A DNA stretch of 64,000 bases. Origin: Paracoccaceae bacterium. GTDB lineage: Bacteria; Pseudomonadota; Alphaproteobacteria; Rhodobacterales; Rhodobacteraceae. The notes under the pieces are model-generated. The model searched no databases and had not been told where the DNA came from. It was given only the letters and a program-made list of their open reading frames with translations. The stretch lies in NCBI GenBank assembly GCA_018222585.1, contig JAAFAB010000003.1:62001-126000 (forward strand). Reading direction: 5' to 3'. This document shows, in pieces, positions 26,088 through 35,637 of this stretch (positions within the stretch are counted from its first letter, which is position 1; every line of letters starts with the position of its first letter). Both the position numbers and the translations under genes were made by a program.

Positions 26088-26425
26088 GGCACGTCATCCT
26101 CCCGGCCAGCTCGCCTTGTACGGTTGTAAGCCAGGCATCACATTATATTCAACATGTGAATTTGATTGCCGCCGCAGTCAGCCGAACACCCCCACCTCCG
26201 AAAGACGAAGAACATGTATCACCCGGCGGATCTGCCCATATAACAATTACTTTTCAGCGATAATCTGCCGCCCTTCCCAGAAGATCGTCATTTGGTCAAA
26301 ACATACATTCATATAAAAAATCTTTATTATTTCGCGTTTTACATTGACCACAGGAATGAGGCGCGCCTAGTGTCGCGTCACTCTCCAGTCGCAAGACTCC
26401 CACCAAGATCGAAGGATTTCCCACC
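26088..26425. promoter_or_regulatory. Divergent control region, LysR / cox-like operon
   Basis: This 338-base gap has no gene. It is AT-rich compared with its surroundings, especially at 26290-26345, where TTGGTC and TATAAAAAATC-like stretches could be promoter parts for the plus-strand operon. The dyad ATTCA-ACATG-TGAAT at 26147-26161 contains an exact T-N11-A arrangement typical of LysR binding sites. No other structure stands out. Confidence 0.55.
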
Positions 26426-26881
26426 GTGGAGATGAAAGGTTCGCAACTGATACCGGCCCCTGCCGCAGAGGTCTGGGCCGCGCTGCTTGACAGCGACGTC
26501 CTGCGGGACTGCGTCCCCGGCTGTCAGGAAATGGCAGGGGATCCCGAACAGGGGTTCGAGGCCACCGTCGTGCAGAAGGTCGGCCCGGTGAAAGCCACCT
26601 TCCGCGGCGCTGTCACGCTCGAGGACATGGTGCCGCCCGAAAGCCTGACGCTGCGCGGCGAAGGCAAGGGCGGCGCGGCCGGTTTCGCCAAGGGCGGCGC
26701 CCGCATCACCCTGACCGAGGAAGAAGAGGGCACGCGTCTCGACTACGATGTCGAGGCGCAGATCGGCGGCAAGCTTGCCCAGCTGGGCAGCCGCATCATC
26801 AACAGCTTCGCAAAGAAGATGGCCGACGAATTCTTCGCAAGGTTCAGGGCCCGCTTCGACACCACCAATCCGGGCGCCTGA
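26426..26881 (+). CDS. coxG: CoxG-like SRPBCC protein
   Basis: A 151-residue protein of the carbon monoxide dehydrogenase subunit G family. It starts MKGSQLIPAPAAEVWAALLD, has the family block DVLRDCVPGCQEM near residues 28-40, and continues with FRGAVTLEDMVPPESLTL and a final AxF-rich helix. CoxG proteins help recruit or mature molybdenum hydroxylases at the membrane; they are not part of the enzyme core. The likely start is GTG at 26426, with an ATG two codons later. It is the first gene of the operon with coxS, coxM and coxL homologues. The symbol names the family, not CO oxidation. Confidence 0.82.
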   Translation: MEMKGSQLIPAPAAEVWAALLDSDVLRDCVPGCQEMAGDPEQGFEATVVQKVGPVKATFRGAVTLEDMVPPESLTLRGEGKGGAAGFAKGGARITLTEEEEGTRLDYDVEAQIGGKLAQLGSRIINSFAKKMADEFFARFRARFDTTNPGA

Positions 26882-26908
26882 CGCCCCTCCGCAAGGGAGA
26901 CTGATATC

Positions 26909-27397
26909 ATGCCAATGGTCACGATGACGGTGAACGGGCAGCCGCGCTCCGCCGAGGCGGAAGGCCGCACGCTTCTGAGCCAGTTCCTCAGGGAGGCCCT
27001 CGGCCTCACCGGCACCCATGTCGGATGCGACACCAGCCAGTGCGGGTGCTGCATCGTCGAGGTCGACGGGCGCGCCGTGAAAAGCTGCGCCATGCTGGCC
27101 CAGGAAGCCGAGGGCGCCAGGATCACCACGATCGAGGGGCAGGCCGCCGAGGATGGCACCATGTCGAAGGTCCAGGCGGCCTTCGTGCAGGAGCAGGGGC
27201 TGCAATGCGGCTTCTGCACTCCCGGCATGGTGATGAGCGTGACCGAACTGCTGCGCCACACGCCCAAGCCCAGCATCGACGAGATCAAGCATCACCTCGA
27301 GGGCAACATCTGCCGTTGCACCGGATATCGCAACATCATCAAGGCCGTTCTCGTGGCCTCCGACCAGCCGCTTGGCGCGCTGGCCTCGGATCACTGA
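26909..27397 (+). CDS. Molybdenum hydroxylase 2Fe-2S subunit (CoxS/XdhC-like)
   Basis: A 162-residue iron-sulfur subunit. The plant-type cluster is bound by C40, C45, C48 and C60, and the second cluster by C100, C103, C135 and C137 (CGFCTPG and CRCTGY motifs). It passes electrons from the molybdenum site to FAD. The gene lies between coxG-like and the FAD subunit genes, with a gap of 16 bases to the latter. All eight cluster ligands are present, so it looks functional. Confidence 0.95.
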   Translation: MPMVTMTVNGQPRSAEAEGRTLLSQFLREALGLTGTHVGCDTSQCGCCIVEVDGRAVKSCAMLAQEAEGARITTIEGQAAEDGTMSKVQAAFVQEQGLQCGFCTPGMVMSVTELLRHTPKPSIDEIKHHLEGNICRCTGYRNIIKAVLVASDQPLGALASDH

Positions 27398-27413
27398 GAC
27401 AAGGCAGGATCCC

Positions 27414-28211
27414 ATGCACAACTTCGAATTCATCCGCGCCACATCGGTGGCCGAAGCCGCCGAAATCCTGCGGGACGACCCCGAGGCCGGGCTGCTGTCG
27501 GGCGGCCAGACCCTTCTGCCGACGATGAAGCAGCGTCTCGCCGCGCCCAGCAAGCTGGTCAGCCTGACCGCCATCGAGGCGCTGAAGGGGCTGTCGCAGG
27601 AGGGCGACAGCCTGACCATCGGCGGCGCCACCACCCATGCCGAGGTGGCGGAGCGCGCGGTCGGCATCTTTCCCGGCCTCGCCAGCCTCGCGGGGCGGAT
27701 CGGCGACCCGGCGGTGCGCAACCGGGGCACCATCGGCGGATCGCTGGCCAACAACGACCCGGCGGCCTGCTACCCGGCCGCCGCGCTGGCCTGCGGCGCG
27801 ATGATGGTGACCGACCGGCGCGAGATCCCCGCCGACGACTATTTCCTGGGTGTCTTCGAGACCGCGCTGCAAGACGGAGAGATCCTGACCGCCGTGCGCT
27901 TCCCGATCCCCGAAGCCGCCTGCTACCAGAAATTCATCCAGCCCGCCTCGCGGTTCTCGATGGTGGCGGTCTTCGTCGCCCGGTTCGCCGACCGGGTCGG
28001 GGTGGCGGTGACCGGCGCCTCCGAGGATGGCGTGTTCCGCTGGGCCGAGGGCGAAGCCGCCCTGGGGGCTGCCTTCACCCCGGACGCCGTGCAGGGGCTG
28101 TCACTGCCCGAGACCGGCATGATCACCGATTCCTTCGGTACCGGCGCCTTCCGCGCCCACCTGATTCCCGTGCTGACCGCCCGTGCGGTCACCTCCCTGA
28201 CCGCCGGCTGA
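27414..28211 (+). CDS. Molybdenum hydroxylase FAD subunit (CoxM-like)
   Basis: A 265-residue FAD-binding subunit of the xanthine dehydrogenase family. The flavin motifs LLSGGQTLLPTMKQRLAAP (near residue 28) and NRGTIGGSLANNDPAACYPA (near residue 103) are clear, and the CoxM C-terminal domain follows. The ATG at 27414 has AAGGCAGGA upstream. Together with the small and large subunits it makes a complete three-subunit hydroxylase of the cytosol. Confidence 0.95.
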   Translation: MHNFEFIRATSVAEAAEILRDDPEAGLLSGGQTLLPTMKQRLAAPSKLVSLTAIEALKGLSQEGDSLTIGGATTHAEVAERAVGIFPGLASLAGRIGDPAVRNRGTIGGSLANNDPAACYPAAALACGAMMVTDRREIPADDYFLGVFETALQDGEILTAVRFPIPEAACYQKFIQPASRFSMVAVFVARFADRVGVAVTGASEDGVFRWAEGEAALGAAFTPDAVQGLSLPETGMITDSFGTGAFRAHLIPVLTARAVTSLTAG

Positions 28212-28255
28212 AATCTCGCCGACGGGCGCCTGTCACAGAAACTTGGAGAGAAGCC

Positions 28256-30592
28256 ATGGTCGAGAAATACGGCACGGCACAGTCCCCCGTGGACCTGGAA
28301 AGCGAGGCGCTGGTCAAGGGCCAGGGCCAGTATACCGATGACATCGCGCCCGCGGGCGCGCTGCACGGGGTCTTTGTCCGATCCACCGTCGCGCATGGGA
28401 TCATCCGGTCCATCGACACCGCGGCAGCGGCCGAGCTGCCCGGCGTGCTGGGGATCTACACGGCACGGGACCTGGCAGATGCGGGCACCAACCCGATCAT
28501 GTTCATGGTCCCGCTGATGTCCGCCGACGGCAAGACGCCGGTTCCCTACGTCAGCACCCCCCGCCCTGCGCTGGCAGGGGACAGGGTGCGCCACATCGGC
28601 GAGGCAATTGCCCTGGTGGTCGCAGACAGCGCGGGCGCCGCGCAGGACGCCGCGGACCTGGTCGAAGTCGATATCGAAGAGCTGACTGCCCATATCGGTA
28701 CCCGCCTGTCCGAGGACCCGGTCGAAGATCCGATCTGGGACGAGGCCCCCAACAACCAGGCCTACACCTGGTATGCTGGCGACCAGGAGGCAGTGCAGGC
28801 CACCATTGCCGCCTCGCCCTACAAGGTGACGCTTGAACTGAACAACCAGCGCCTCGCCGGCAGCCCGATGGAACCGCGCGCGGCCACCGCCAGCTTCGAC
28901 CCGGAGAGCGGCCGCTACACGCTCTATGCCGGCAGCCAGGGCACCATGTTCCTGCGCAAGGGCTTCGCCGATGCACTCGGCGTCGGCATGGACAAGGTGC
29001 ATGTGATTTCCAAGGACGTCGGCGGCGGCTTCGGCCTCAAGGTCTACGTCTACCCGGAATACGTGGCGATCTCCGTCGCAGCGCGCCTGCTGGGGCAGGC
29101 GGTGCGCTGGACCGCCACCCGGTCCGAGGCGCTGCAGGCCGACCAGGGCGGGCGGGACAGCCATTGCACCGTGACCGGCGGCTTCGACGCCGATGGCCAG
29201 CTGAATGCGCTCTACTGCGACATCATCGGCAACATGGGCGCCTATTCCATCGGTATCGGCCCCCGGGTGCCGTCCTCGGTGATCGCCGAGAACATCGTCG
29301 GCCCCTATGCCACGCCCCTGATCGGCATCCGCAGCCGCGGGGTGCACTCCAACACCATCCCGACCTCTCCCTATCGCGGTGCCGGGCGCCCCGAGACGAC
29401 CTACATGCTGGAACGGCTGATGGACGAGGCGGCTATCCAGCTGGACATCGACCGTGTCGAACTGCGCCGCCGCAACCTGATCGACCGGGAACAGATGCCC
29501 TTCACCAACCAGTTCGGCCATGTCTACGACAGCGGCGACTTCGCCGCGGTGCTGGACGGGGCGATGGCGTCCTCGGACTGGGCGGGTTTCGAGGCACGCC
29601 GCGCGGAGGCCGCAACCCGGGGCAAGCTGCGCGGCATCGGCTGCGCCCTCTTCGTCGAGACGGCGGGCGCCTATTTCCAGGAGCCGCTGGACTTCCGGGT
29701 CACCGAGGACGGCATGGTCGAGGTCCGTGTCGTCGGCGTCTCGACCGGGCAGCGGCACCGGTCGACGATCACCCATATCGCCTGCAGCATCCTGGGCATC
29801 CCCCTCGACAAGGTCCGCTACATCGCCGGTGACTCCGACGACGTCCCCGTCGGTTCGCCGACGGTCGGGTCCCGGGTCGGGCAGATGACCGGTTCGGCGA
29901 TGCACATTGCCGCCCATTCCGCCATCGAGCGGGGCCGGGCGATCGTCGGTCATCTCAGCAGCGGGCAGCCGAACGACATCACCTTCGCCAATGGGGTCTA
30001 CACCGTCGCCGGGACCGGCGAGACGATGGCTTTCCTGGACCTGCCCCGCCGTCTGGCCGAGGCCCGCGCGGAGGGTCGCGAGATCGAGGAAACCCTCGAC
30101 GCGGTCGAGACCTTCCAGTCGCCCGGCTTCTCCTTCCCCAACGGCTGCCATGTCGCGGAAGTCGAGGTGGATGAACTGACCGGCGAAATGCAGATCCTCA
30201 ATTACACGGCGGTGGATGACTGCGGCAACGTCATCAACCACCGCGAGGTGGAAGCGCAGCTGATGGGTGGCATCGCCCAGGGTATCGGCCAGGGCATCAT
30301 GGAACAGATGGTCTACGACGAGAGCGGGCAGTTGCTGTCGGGGTCCTTCATGGACTACGCCATGCCCCGGATCACCGAGATGCCCCAGGCCATGACCATC
30401 GTCGACCTGCCGGACCCGACCCCGTCCAATCCGCTGGGTGCCAAGGGCGTCGGTGAATCCGGCACCACGGCCTCGGTCTCGACGGTGGCCAACGCGGTTG
30501 CCGATGCACTGCGCGCTCGCGGGGTGACCAACCTGCAGACCCCCCTGACCGCAAGCCGGCTCTGGGAAGCGATGCGCACCGCCAGCGCCTGA
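28256..30592 (+). CDS. Molybdenum hydroxylase large subunit, form II CoxL-like
   Basis: A 778-residue molybdopterin-cytosine-dinucleotide binding subunit. It has DVGGGFGLKVYVYPE near residue 255, the active-site loop SPYRGAGRPE near residues 368-377 and the catalytic Glu in GAKGVGESGT near residue 730. The loop is the AYRGAGR-like type of form II enzymes, not the AYxCSFR loop of true CO dehydrogenase. The substrate is therefore more likely a heterocycle, aldehyde or aromatic acid that is hydroxylated with water as the oxygen source. A flavin monooxygenase gene follows and may take the product. Confidence 0.92.
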   Translation: MVEKYGTAQSPVDLESEALVKGQGQYTDDIAPAGALHGVFVRSTVAHGIIRSIDTAAAAELPGVLGIYTARDLADAGTNPIMFMVPLMSADGKTPVPYVSTPRPALAGDRVRHIGEAIALVVADSAGAAQDAADLVEVDIEELTAHIGTRLSEDPVEDPIWDEAPNNQAYTWYAGDQEAVQATIAASPYKVTLELNNQRLAGSPMEPRAATASFDPESGRYTLYAGSQGTMFLRKGFADALGVGMDKVHVISKDVGGGFGLKVYVYPEYVAISVAARLLGQAVRWTATRSEALQADQGGRDSHCTVTGGFDADGQLNALYCDIIGNMGAYSIGIGPRVPSSVIAENIVGPYATPLIGIRSRGVHSNTIPTSPYRGAGRPETTYMLERLMDEAAIQLDIDRVELRRRNLIDREQMPFTNQFGHVYDSGDFAAVLDGAMASSDWAGFEARRAEAATRGKLRGIGCALFVETAGAYFQEPLDFRVTEDGMVEVRVVGVSTGQRHRSTITHIACSILGIPLDKVRYIAGDSDDVPVGSPTVGSRVGQMTGSAMHIAAHSAIERGRAIVGHLSSGQPNDITFANGVYTVAGTGETMAFLDLPRRLAEARAEGREIEETLDAVETFQSPGFSFPNGCHVAEVEVDELTGEMQILNYTAVDDCGNVINHREVEAQLMGGIAQGIGQGIMEQMVYDESGQLLSGSFMDYAMPRITEMPQAMTIVDLPDPTPSNPLGAKGVGESGTTASVSTVANAVADALRARGVTNLQTPLTASRLWEAMRTASA

Positions 30593-30600
30593 AACGGCCT

Positions 30601-30624
30601 CCGGCCCGGCTGAGCCCGGGCCGG
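30601..30624 (+). terminator. GC hairpin after large-subunit gene
   Basis: CCGGCCCGG / CCCGGGCCGG-type 9-bp stem with a 6-base loop lies directly past the stop codon at 30592. A second 8-bp stem follows at 30662-30683. Both could weaken read-through into the monooxygenase gene. The rest of the 291-base gap shows no gene. Confidence 0.5.
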
Positions 30625-30883
30625 ATCCCTGCCCAAGCGGTCGCAATCCCACAGTGGATCTGCGGGCGGGACATGCCGCCCGCGGCCTTCGATCCCAACA
30701 AGATGCCCGTTCGGCAACGCTTTGCATCTTGCGATACGCCAACAGCATCACCTGACCCTATCTGGCATCTGATTTTGCCCCGTTCCGGGCGGTTATCTCG
30801 GTCCTGCACAGGGGTCCCGGGGGCAGCCGCAGCCAATGCGACTCGGCCCGACCGGGTTCCCGAAGGACCAAGCGGGAGGAACA

Positions 30884-32512
30884 ATGTCGGAATTTTCAGA
30901 AATGCATGACGTGCTGATCGTCGGCGCCGGGCCCGTCGGGCTGGCGCTTGCCACGGAACTTGCGATGCGCGGCCACAGCGTCTTCGTCGCCGAGCGCAAC
31001 GACCGCACCGGCGTCCAGCCGAGGGCGAAGACCACCAATGTCCGCTCGATGACCCACATGCGACGCTGGGGACTGGCCGGCGAGATCCGCAAGCGCGCGC
31101 CGCTGCGCGAAGGCTTTCGGCGCCGCGTGCGTTTCGCCACCGGGCTGTTCGGCCACGACATCCACTATTTCGACAACGCCTTCTGCGCCGAACCTGCCCG
31201 CGACGACCGCTTCCCCGAGAATGCCGAGTTCATTCCGCAGTACATCGTCGAGGGCGTCCTGCATGATCACGCTGCGGCCCATCCGCTGATCACCCTCTCG
31301 ATGGGCACGCGGTTCGATGGCTTCACCCAGGACGATCAAGGTGTCACGGCCCAGCTTGCCGACGTCGAGACCGGCGCCACGCGGAGGGTCCGCGCCCGCT
31401 ACATGGTCGGCGCCGACGGTGGCCGCAGCGCGGTGCGCGACCAGCTGGAGATCGCGATGCGCGGCGACTTCGACATGGTCTCCTTCGTGACCCTGATCCT
31501 GCGGATCCCCGGTCTCGTCGACGATCCCGAGCTGAACGAGGCCTTGTTCCACTGGATCATCGACCCGGCCGCGCCCAGCATCCTCGGGCCGATGGACAAG
31601 GCGGATCTCTGGTACTGGTCCAAGGCCGCGCCGCGCTCGGAACCCTCGGACACGGAAACCATGCTGGACTTCGTCCGCTCCAACATCGGCAAGCCCTACG
31701 AGGTCGAGGTGCTGGCCCGCGATGACTGGACCGTGCACGGGATACTCGCAGATCGCTATCGCGAAGGCAGGGTCTTCCTGGCCGGGGACGCCTGCCACCT
31801 GCATTCGCCCTTCGGCGGGCACGGGATGAACCAGGGCATCGGCGATGCGGTTGACCTGGGCTGGAAGCTGGCGGCCGCCCTGGAAGGCTGGGGCGGCGAG
31901 GCCCTGCTGGACAGCTACCAGTTCGAGCGCCGCCAGATGCATGAACACATCCTGAGAACCGCCTCGGAGAATGTCGCGACCCTGTCCGACTTCTTTGCCG
32001 CCCCCGACCTGATGGCCGACAGTGAGGCTGGTATCCGCGCCCGCGCCACCTGTGCCGACGCCATCGAAACGGCGAAGGCGCCCGAGTTCCACTCGCTCGG
32101 CCTGGTGCTGGGCTTCCGCTACGAGGGATCGGCGATCAACGCCGAGGAGCCCGGGCCGCTGCCCCCGCTCAGCGTGACCGAGTACACCCCTTCCGCGCGA
32201 CCGGGGTTCATCGCCCCCCACGCCTGGCGCGCCGATGGAACCTCGCTCTACGACAGCTTCGGACTGGGCTACGCGCTGCTGCGGCTCGGGCCGTCGGATG
32301 CGGCGCTGGAGAAGGGGCTGCTGGACGCGGCGACCGAGATCGGCCTGCCGCTGACGGTGGTATCCGCCGCCGAACCCGACCTGCGGGCGCTCTACGGGGC
32401 CGATTATGCGCTGGTCCGGCCGGATCAGCATATCGCCTGGCGCGGCGACAGCCTCGACTCGCCGCGCGAGCTGCTGGACCGCCTGCGCGGCCAGCCCGTC
32501 GTTCCCGCCTGA
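30884..32512 (+). CDS. FAD-dependent aromatic monooxygenase (PheA/TfdB family)
   Basis: A 542-residue flavoprotein hydroxylase. The N-terminal dinucleotide motif VLIVGAGPVGLALATEL (residues about 10-26), an internal GADGGRS block (about 187-193) and the FAD ribityl-binding GDACHLHSPFGGHGMNQGIGDAVDLGWKLA (split, near 303-332) define the family. The C-terminal thioredoxin-like part is present. Such enzymes hydroxylate phenolic rings with NAD(P)H and O2. GGGAGGAAC precedes the ATG at 30884. The operon context suggests it acts on the product of the molybdenum hydroxylase. Confidence 0.9.
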   Translation: MSEFSEMHDVLIVGAGPVGLALATELAMRGHSVFVAERNDRTGVQPRAKTTNVRSMTHMRRWGLAGEIRKRAPLREGFRRRVRFATGLFGHDIHYFDNAFCAEPARDDRFPENAEFIPQYIVEGVLHDHAAAHPLITLSMGTRFDGFTQDDQGVTAQLADVETGATRRVRARYMVGADGGRSAVRDQLEIAMRGDFDMVSFVTLILRIPGLVDDPELNEALFHWIIDPAAPSILGPMDKADLWYWSKAAPRSEPSDTETMLDFVRSNIGKPYEVEVLARDDWTVHGILADRYREGRVFLAGDACHLHSPFGGHGMNQGIGDAVDLGWKLAAALEGWGGEALLDSYQFERRQMHEHILRTASENVATLSDFFAAPDLMADSEAGIRARATCADAIETAKAPEFHSLGLVLGFRYEGSAINAEEPGPLPPLSVTEYTPSARPGFIAPHAWRADGTSLYDSFGLGYALLRLGPSDAALEKGLLDAATEIGLPLTVVSAAEPDLRALYGADYALVRPDQHIAWRGDSLDSPRELLDRLRGQPVVPA

Positions 32513-32536
32513 CGAAGAAAGGCCGTACGACAAAAG

Positions 32537-32626
32537 GCCCTGCCGTTGCGCGGCAGGGCAAGGTGAGGGCGCCGTCTCCCCCCGGAGACGACGCCTGCGG
32601 ATGTCACGACCGGGCCCTCGGGCCCG
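32537..32626. terminator. Three consecutive hairpins between converging genes
   Basis: The gap between the monooxygenase (plus) and ccrM (minus) holds GCCCTGCCG-loop-CGGCAGGGC (32537-32559, followed on the minus strand by CTTTTG), a 12-bp stem with one mismatch around GTCTCC-CCCC-GGAGAC (32568-32595), and CGGGCCC-TC-GGGCCCG (32611-32626). The first is the best terminator candidate, for the minus strand. Confidence 0.7.
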
Positions 32627-32635
32627 ACCAACGGG

Positions 32636-33757
<1,122 letters not shown>

Positions 33758-33836
33758 CTATTTTCGCGCTCGTTGTTGTGGACAAATGATGAGTCACCGC
33801 GGAGTCCGCGTCAATTTATTTATTCGAATCAGGTGT

Positions 33837-34457
33837 TTAGTTTTCGCCTCGACACAAGATATTGCGCACCGGCGCGAAGGAACGCCTATGATGTGGGGTG
33901 ACGCCGATTTCCTGTAAAGCGGTTTTATGTGCCTTCGTCGGGTAGCCCGCGTTCCTCTCCCAGCCGTAGCCGGGAAACTGTTGCGCCAAATCCTCCATGA
34001 TCGCGTCGCGGGCGATCTTGGCCATGATCGAGGCCGCCGCGATGGACAGCGATCTGGCGTCGCCCTTCACCACCGCCGTCGCCGGAAGGTTCAGACCCCT
34101 GGGGATCCTGTTGCCGTCGATCAGCACATGGTCGGGACGCACCGGCAGGGCCGCCAGCGCCCGCATCATCGCCAGATGACTGGCCTGCAGGATGTTTACC
34201 GCGTCGATCTCCTCGACACTGGCATGGGCGACGGCGACCCGGGCAGAGGCGGCCAGGGCCTCTTGCAGGGCCAGCCGCCGTTTCACGCCCAGCTTCTTGG
34301 AATCGTTGATGCCTTCGGGAATGGCCTTCGCATCCAGTATCACCGCGGCCGCCGTGACCGGCCCGGCCAGGGGGCCCCGGCCCACTTCGTCCACCCCGGC
34401 GATCAGCCGGGCCCCCCGCGCCATCAGCGCCGCTTCCAAGGTAAAGTCAGGTCCCAT
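33837..34457 (-). CDS. rnhB: Ribonuclease HII
   Basis: A 206-residue RNase HII, which cuts RNA in RNA-DNA hybrids and removes misincorporated ribonucleotides. The catalytic GVDEVGRGPLAGPV motif (Asp-Glu, near residue 20), INDSKKLG, and DALVKGDA-like VVKGDARSLSIAAASIMAKI (near 130-150, with a catalytic Asp) are present. The ATG at 34457 is chosen to match the usual length, with only a weak ribosome site; the frame stays open to 34532. A 100-base gap separates it from ccrM. Confidence 0.93.
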   Translation of the reverse strand: MGPDFTLEAALMARGARLIAGVDEVGRGPLAGPVTAAAVILDAKAIPEGINDSKKLGVKRRLALQEALAASARVAVAHASVEEIDAVNILQASHLAMMRALAALPVRPDHVLIDGNRIPRGLNLPATAVVKGDARSLSIAAASIMAKIARDAIMEDLAQQFPGYGWERNAGYPTKAHKTALQEIGVTPHHRRSFAPVRNILCRGEN

Positions 34458-34553
34458 GACGCCATCAAGCAGGACCGACGGCCCGAGACAAGGAAAACCC
34501 CGCCCCGGAACATCCGGGACGGGGCATGTCACTGCGCGATCATGAGGGGGCGA

Positions 34554-35063
34554 TCAGGCGGTCTTCCAGCCGTTCTGCTCCATGCAGACCTTGCGGTAGA
34601 TGATCTTCGGGCCCTTCACGCCCTTGGGCACGTCGGTGCGCTGACGGCAGCTCTCGGGCAGAAGCTGGGGATGCGAGGCATTCTGCTTGGTGCAGGCGCC
34701 GGTGTACCCGATGGCACGGTAGCCGTTCACCCAGGTGCGGACCTCGCAGGCGCGGGGGACGGTCTTGACGGGGCGCGGGCGCGGCTTCCAGCCGCCGTTG
34801 TGGCCCCCGTTGTGACCGCCATTGTTCCAGCCACCGTTGTTGTGGCCGCCATTGTTCCAGTTGTGGTTGTCGTTGCGATCCCTCGCCTTCGACTCGTTGG
34901 CGATGGCCGAGCCGATGATGGCGATGGCGCCGATGCCGATCAGGGCGCGGGCCAGTTCCTTGTCCCCGGCCTGGGCGGGGGCGGCGGCAACGGTACTCAG
35001 TGCCACGGCGCCGGCGATGGTCGAGAGGATCGTCTTGCGGGTGATCTGGAAGAAGCGGGTCAT
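34554..35063 (-). CDS. Exported Asn/Gly-rich protein of unknown function
   Basis: A 169-residue protein with a signal peptide ending near AAPAQAGD (residue about 32), then a second hydrophobic stretch (ALIGIGAIAIIGSAIA) that may anchor it in the membrane. A low-complexity segment of Asn-Gly-His-Trp repeats follows (about residues 66-92). The C-terminal part has four Cys (CEV, CTK, CRQ, CME), which could form disulfides in the periplasm. GAAAGGACCTCGAC precedes the ATG. It is divergent from a small exported protein gene, with three TATC-N-GATA dyads between. No function is recognised. Confidence 0.75.
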   Translation of the reverse strand: MTRFFQITRKTILSTIAGAVALSTVAAAPAQAGDKELARALIGIGAIAIIGSAIANESKARDRNDNHNWNNGGHNNGGWNNGGHNGGHNGGWKPRPRPVKTVPRACEVRTWVNGYRAIGYTGACTKQNASHPQLLPESCRQRTDVPKGVKGPKIIYRKVCMEQNGWKTA

Positions 35064-35205
35064 GTCGAGGTCCTTTCGGTCTGGTATCTGCGGCGCCTTG
35101 GTGCGGTGTGATGCGGCGCCTGTTCAGTGAGGCCCGAGCAGGGGGCCCGGAAGCGATGAGACGAACATGGGGCCACCCCCGACTGCCGGGCAATATCACC
35201 CCGGC

Positions 35206-35291
35206 GCTATCCGATAGCCCCGCCGAAATCCCCGCCGCTATCTGATAACAAGCCGTGAAAACCCATCTGGTTCAGCCTGTTATCCGATATC
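35206..35291. promoter_or_regulatory. Three phased TATC-N-GATA dyads
   Basis: GCTATCCGATAGC (35206-35218), GCTATCTGATAAC (35237-35249) and GTTATCCGATATC (35279-35291) have centres 31 and 42 bases apart, close to three and four helical turns. They lie in the divergent gap between two exported-protein genes. This points to cooperative binding of one regulator, possibly the membrane winged-helix protein encoded at 35609. Confidence 0.6.
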
Positions 35292-35349
35292 AGCCGGATC
35301 ACGCCTCTCTGTCATTGAATAGCCGCGGCACTTGGCGGAAAGTGGCTGC

Positions 35350-35637
35350 ATGACACGCTTCATCGCCTCTCTCACCCTGATCCTCGCGACCCTCGCCCTG
35401 CCGGTTTCCGCGCAGGCGGCCTGCTATGCCGACTACAAGGCCAAGCGGGACCAGCCCTACGAGCTGCACTACGGCGTCATGCAGGTTTCCGCCTGCGACC
35501 AGGGCGCCGCCACCAATGAAGTCCGCGCAAGGCTTGCACAAGCGGGCTGGGTGCTGCTCAATGTCGTCTCCGTATTCGACGACGACGGGCTGGCCGGCAG
35601 GAAGGCAAATGCAGGACCCTACTATCTTCGCTTCTGA
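35350..35637 (+). CDS. Small exported protein of unknown function
   Basis: A 95-residue protein with a clear signal peptide (FIASLTLILATLALPVSAQA, cleavage near residue 23) leaving a mature form of about 72 residues with two Cys (CYADYK and VSACDQ), which could pair. The mature part is mixed polar without low complexity. GGAAAG lies upstream of the ATG at 35350. Its end overlaps the start of the membrane winged-helix gene by 29 bases, so the two are expressed together. Similar short proteins are often listed as hypothetical; no function is recognised. Confidence 0.75.
   Translation: MTRFIASLTLILATLALPVSAQAACYADYKAKRDQPYELHYGVMQVSACDQGAATNEVRARLAQAGWVLLNVVSVFDDDGLAGRKANAGPYYLRF

Noticed and set aside
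26426-30592. True carbon monoxide dehydrogenase operon
   Set aside because: The active-site loop reads SPYRGAGRPE, without the Cys of AYxCSFR, and no cox maturation genes follow.
27923-30751. A 942-codon minus-strand frame opposite the molybdenum hydroxylase subunits
   Set aside because: The plus strand encodes intact CoxM and CoxL homologues here. The minus product lacks any recognisable domain.
34790-34870. CRISPR-like short repeats
   Set aside because: The repeats encode the Asn/Gly-rich stretch of the protein at 34554; there are no regular spacers or cas genes. No CRISPR array was seen in the window.
35426-35608. Longer N-terminus for the membrane winged-helix protein
   Set aside because: The added residues are an alternative-frame reading of the small exported protein; GGAAGGCAA before 35609 supports the short form.
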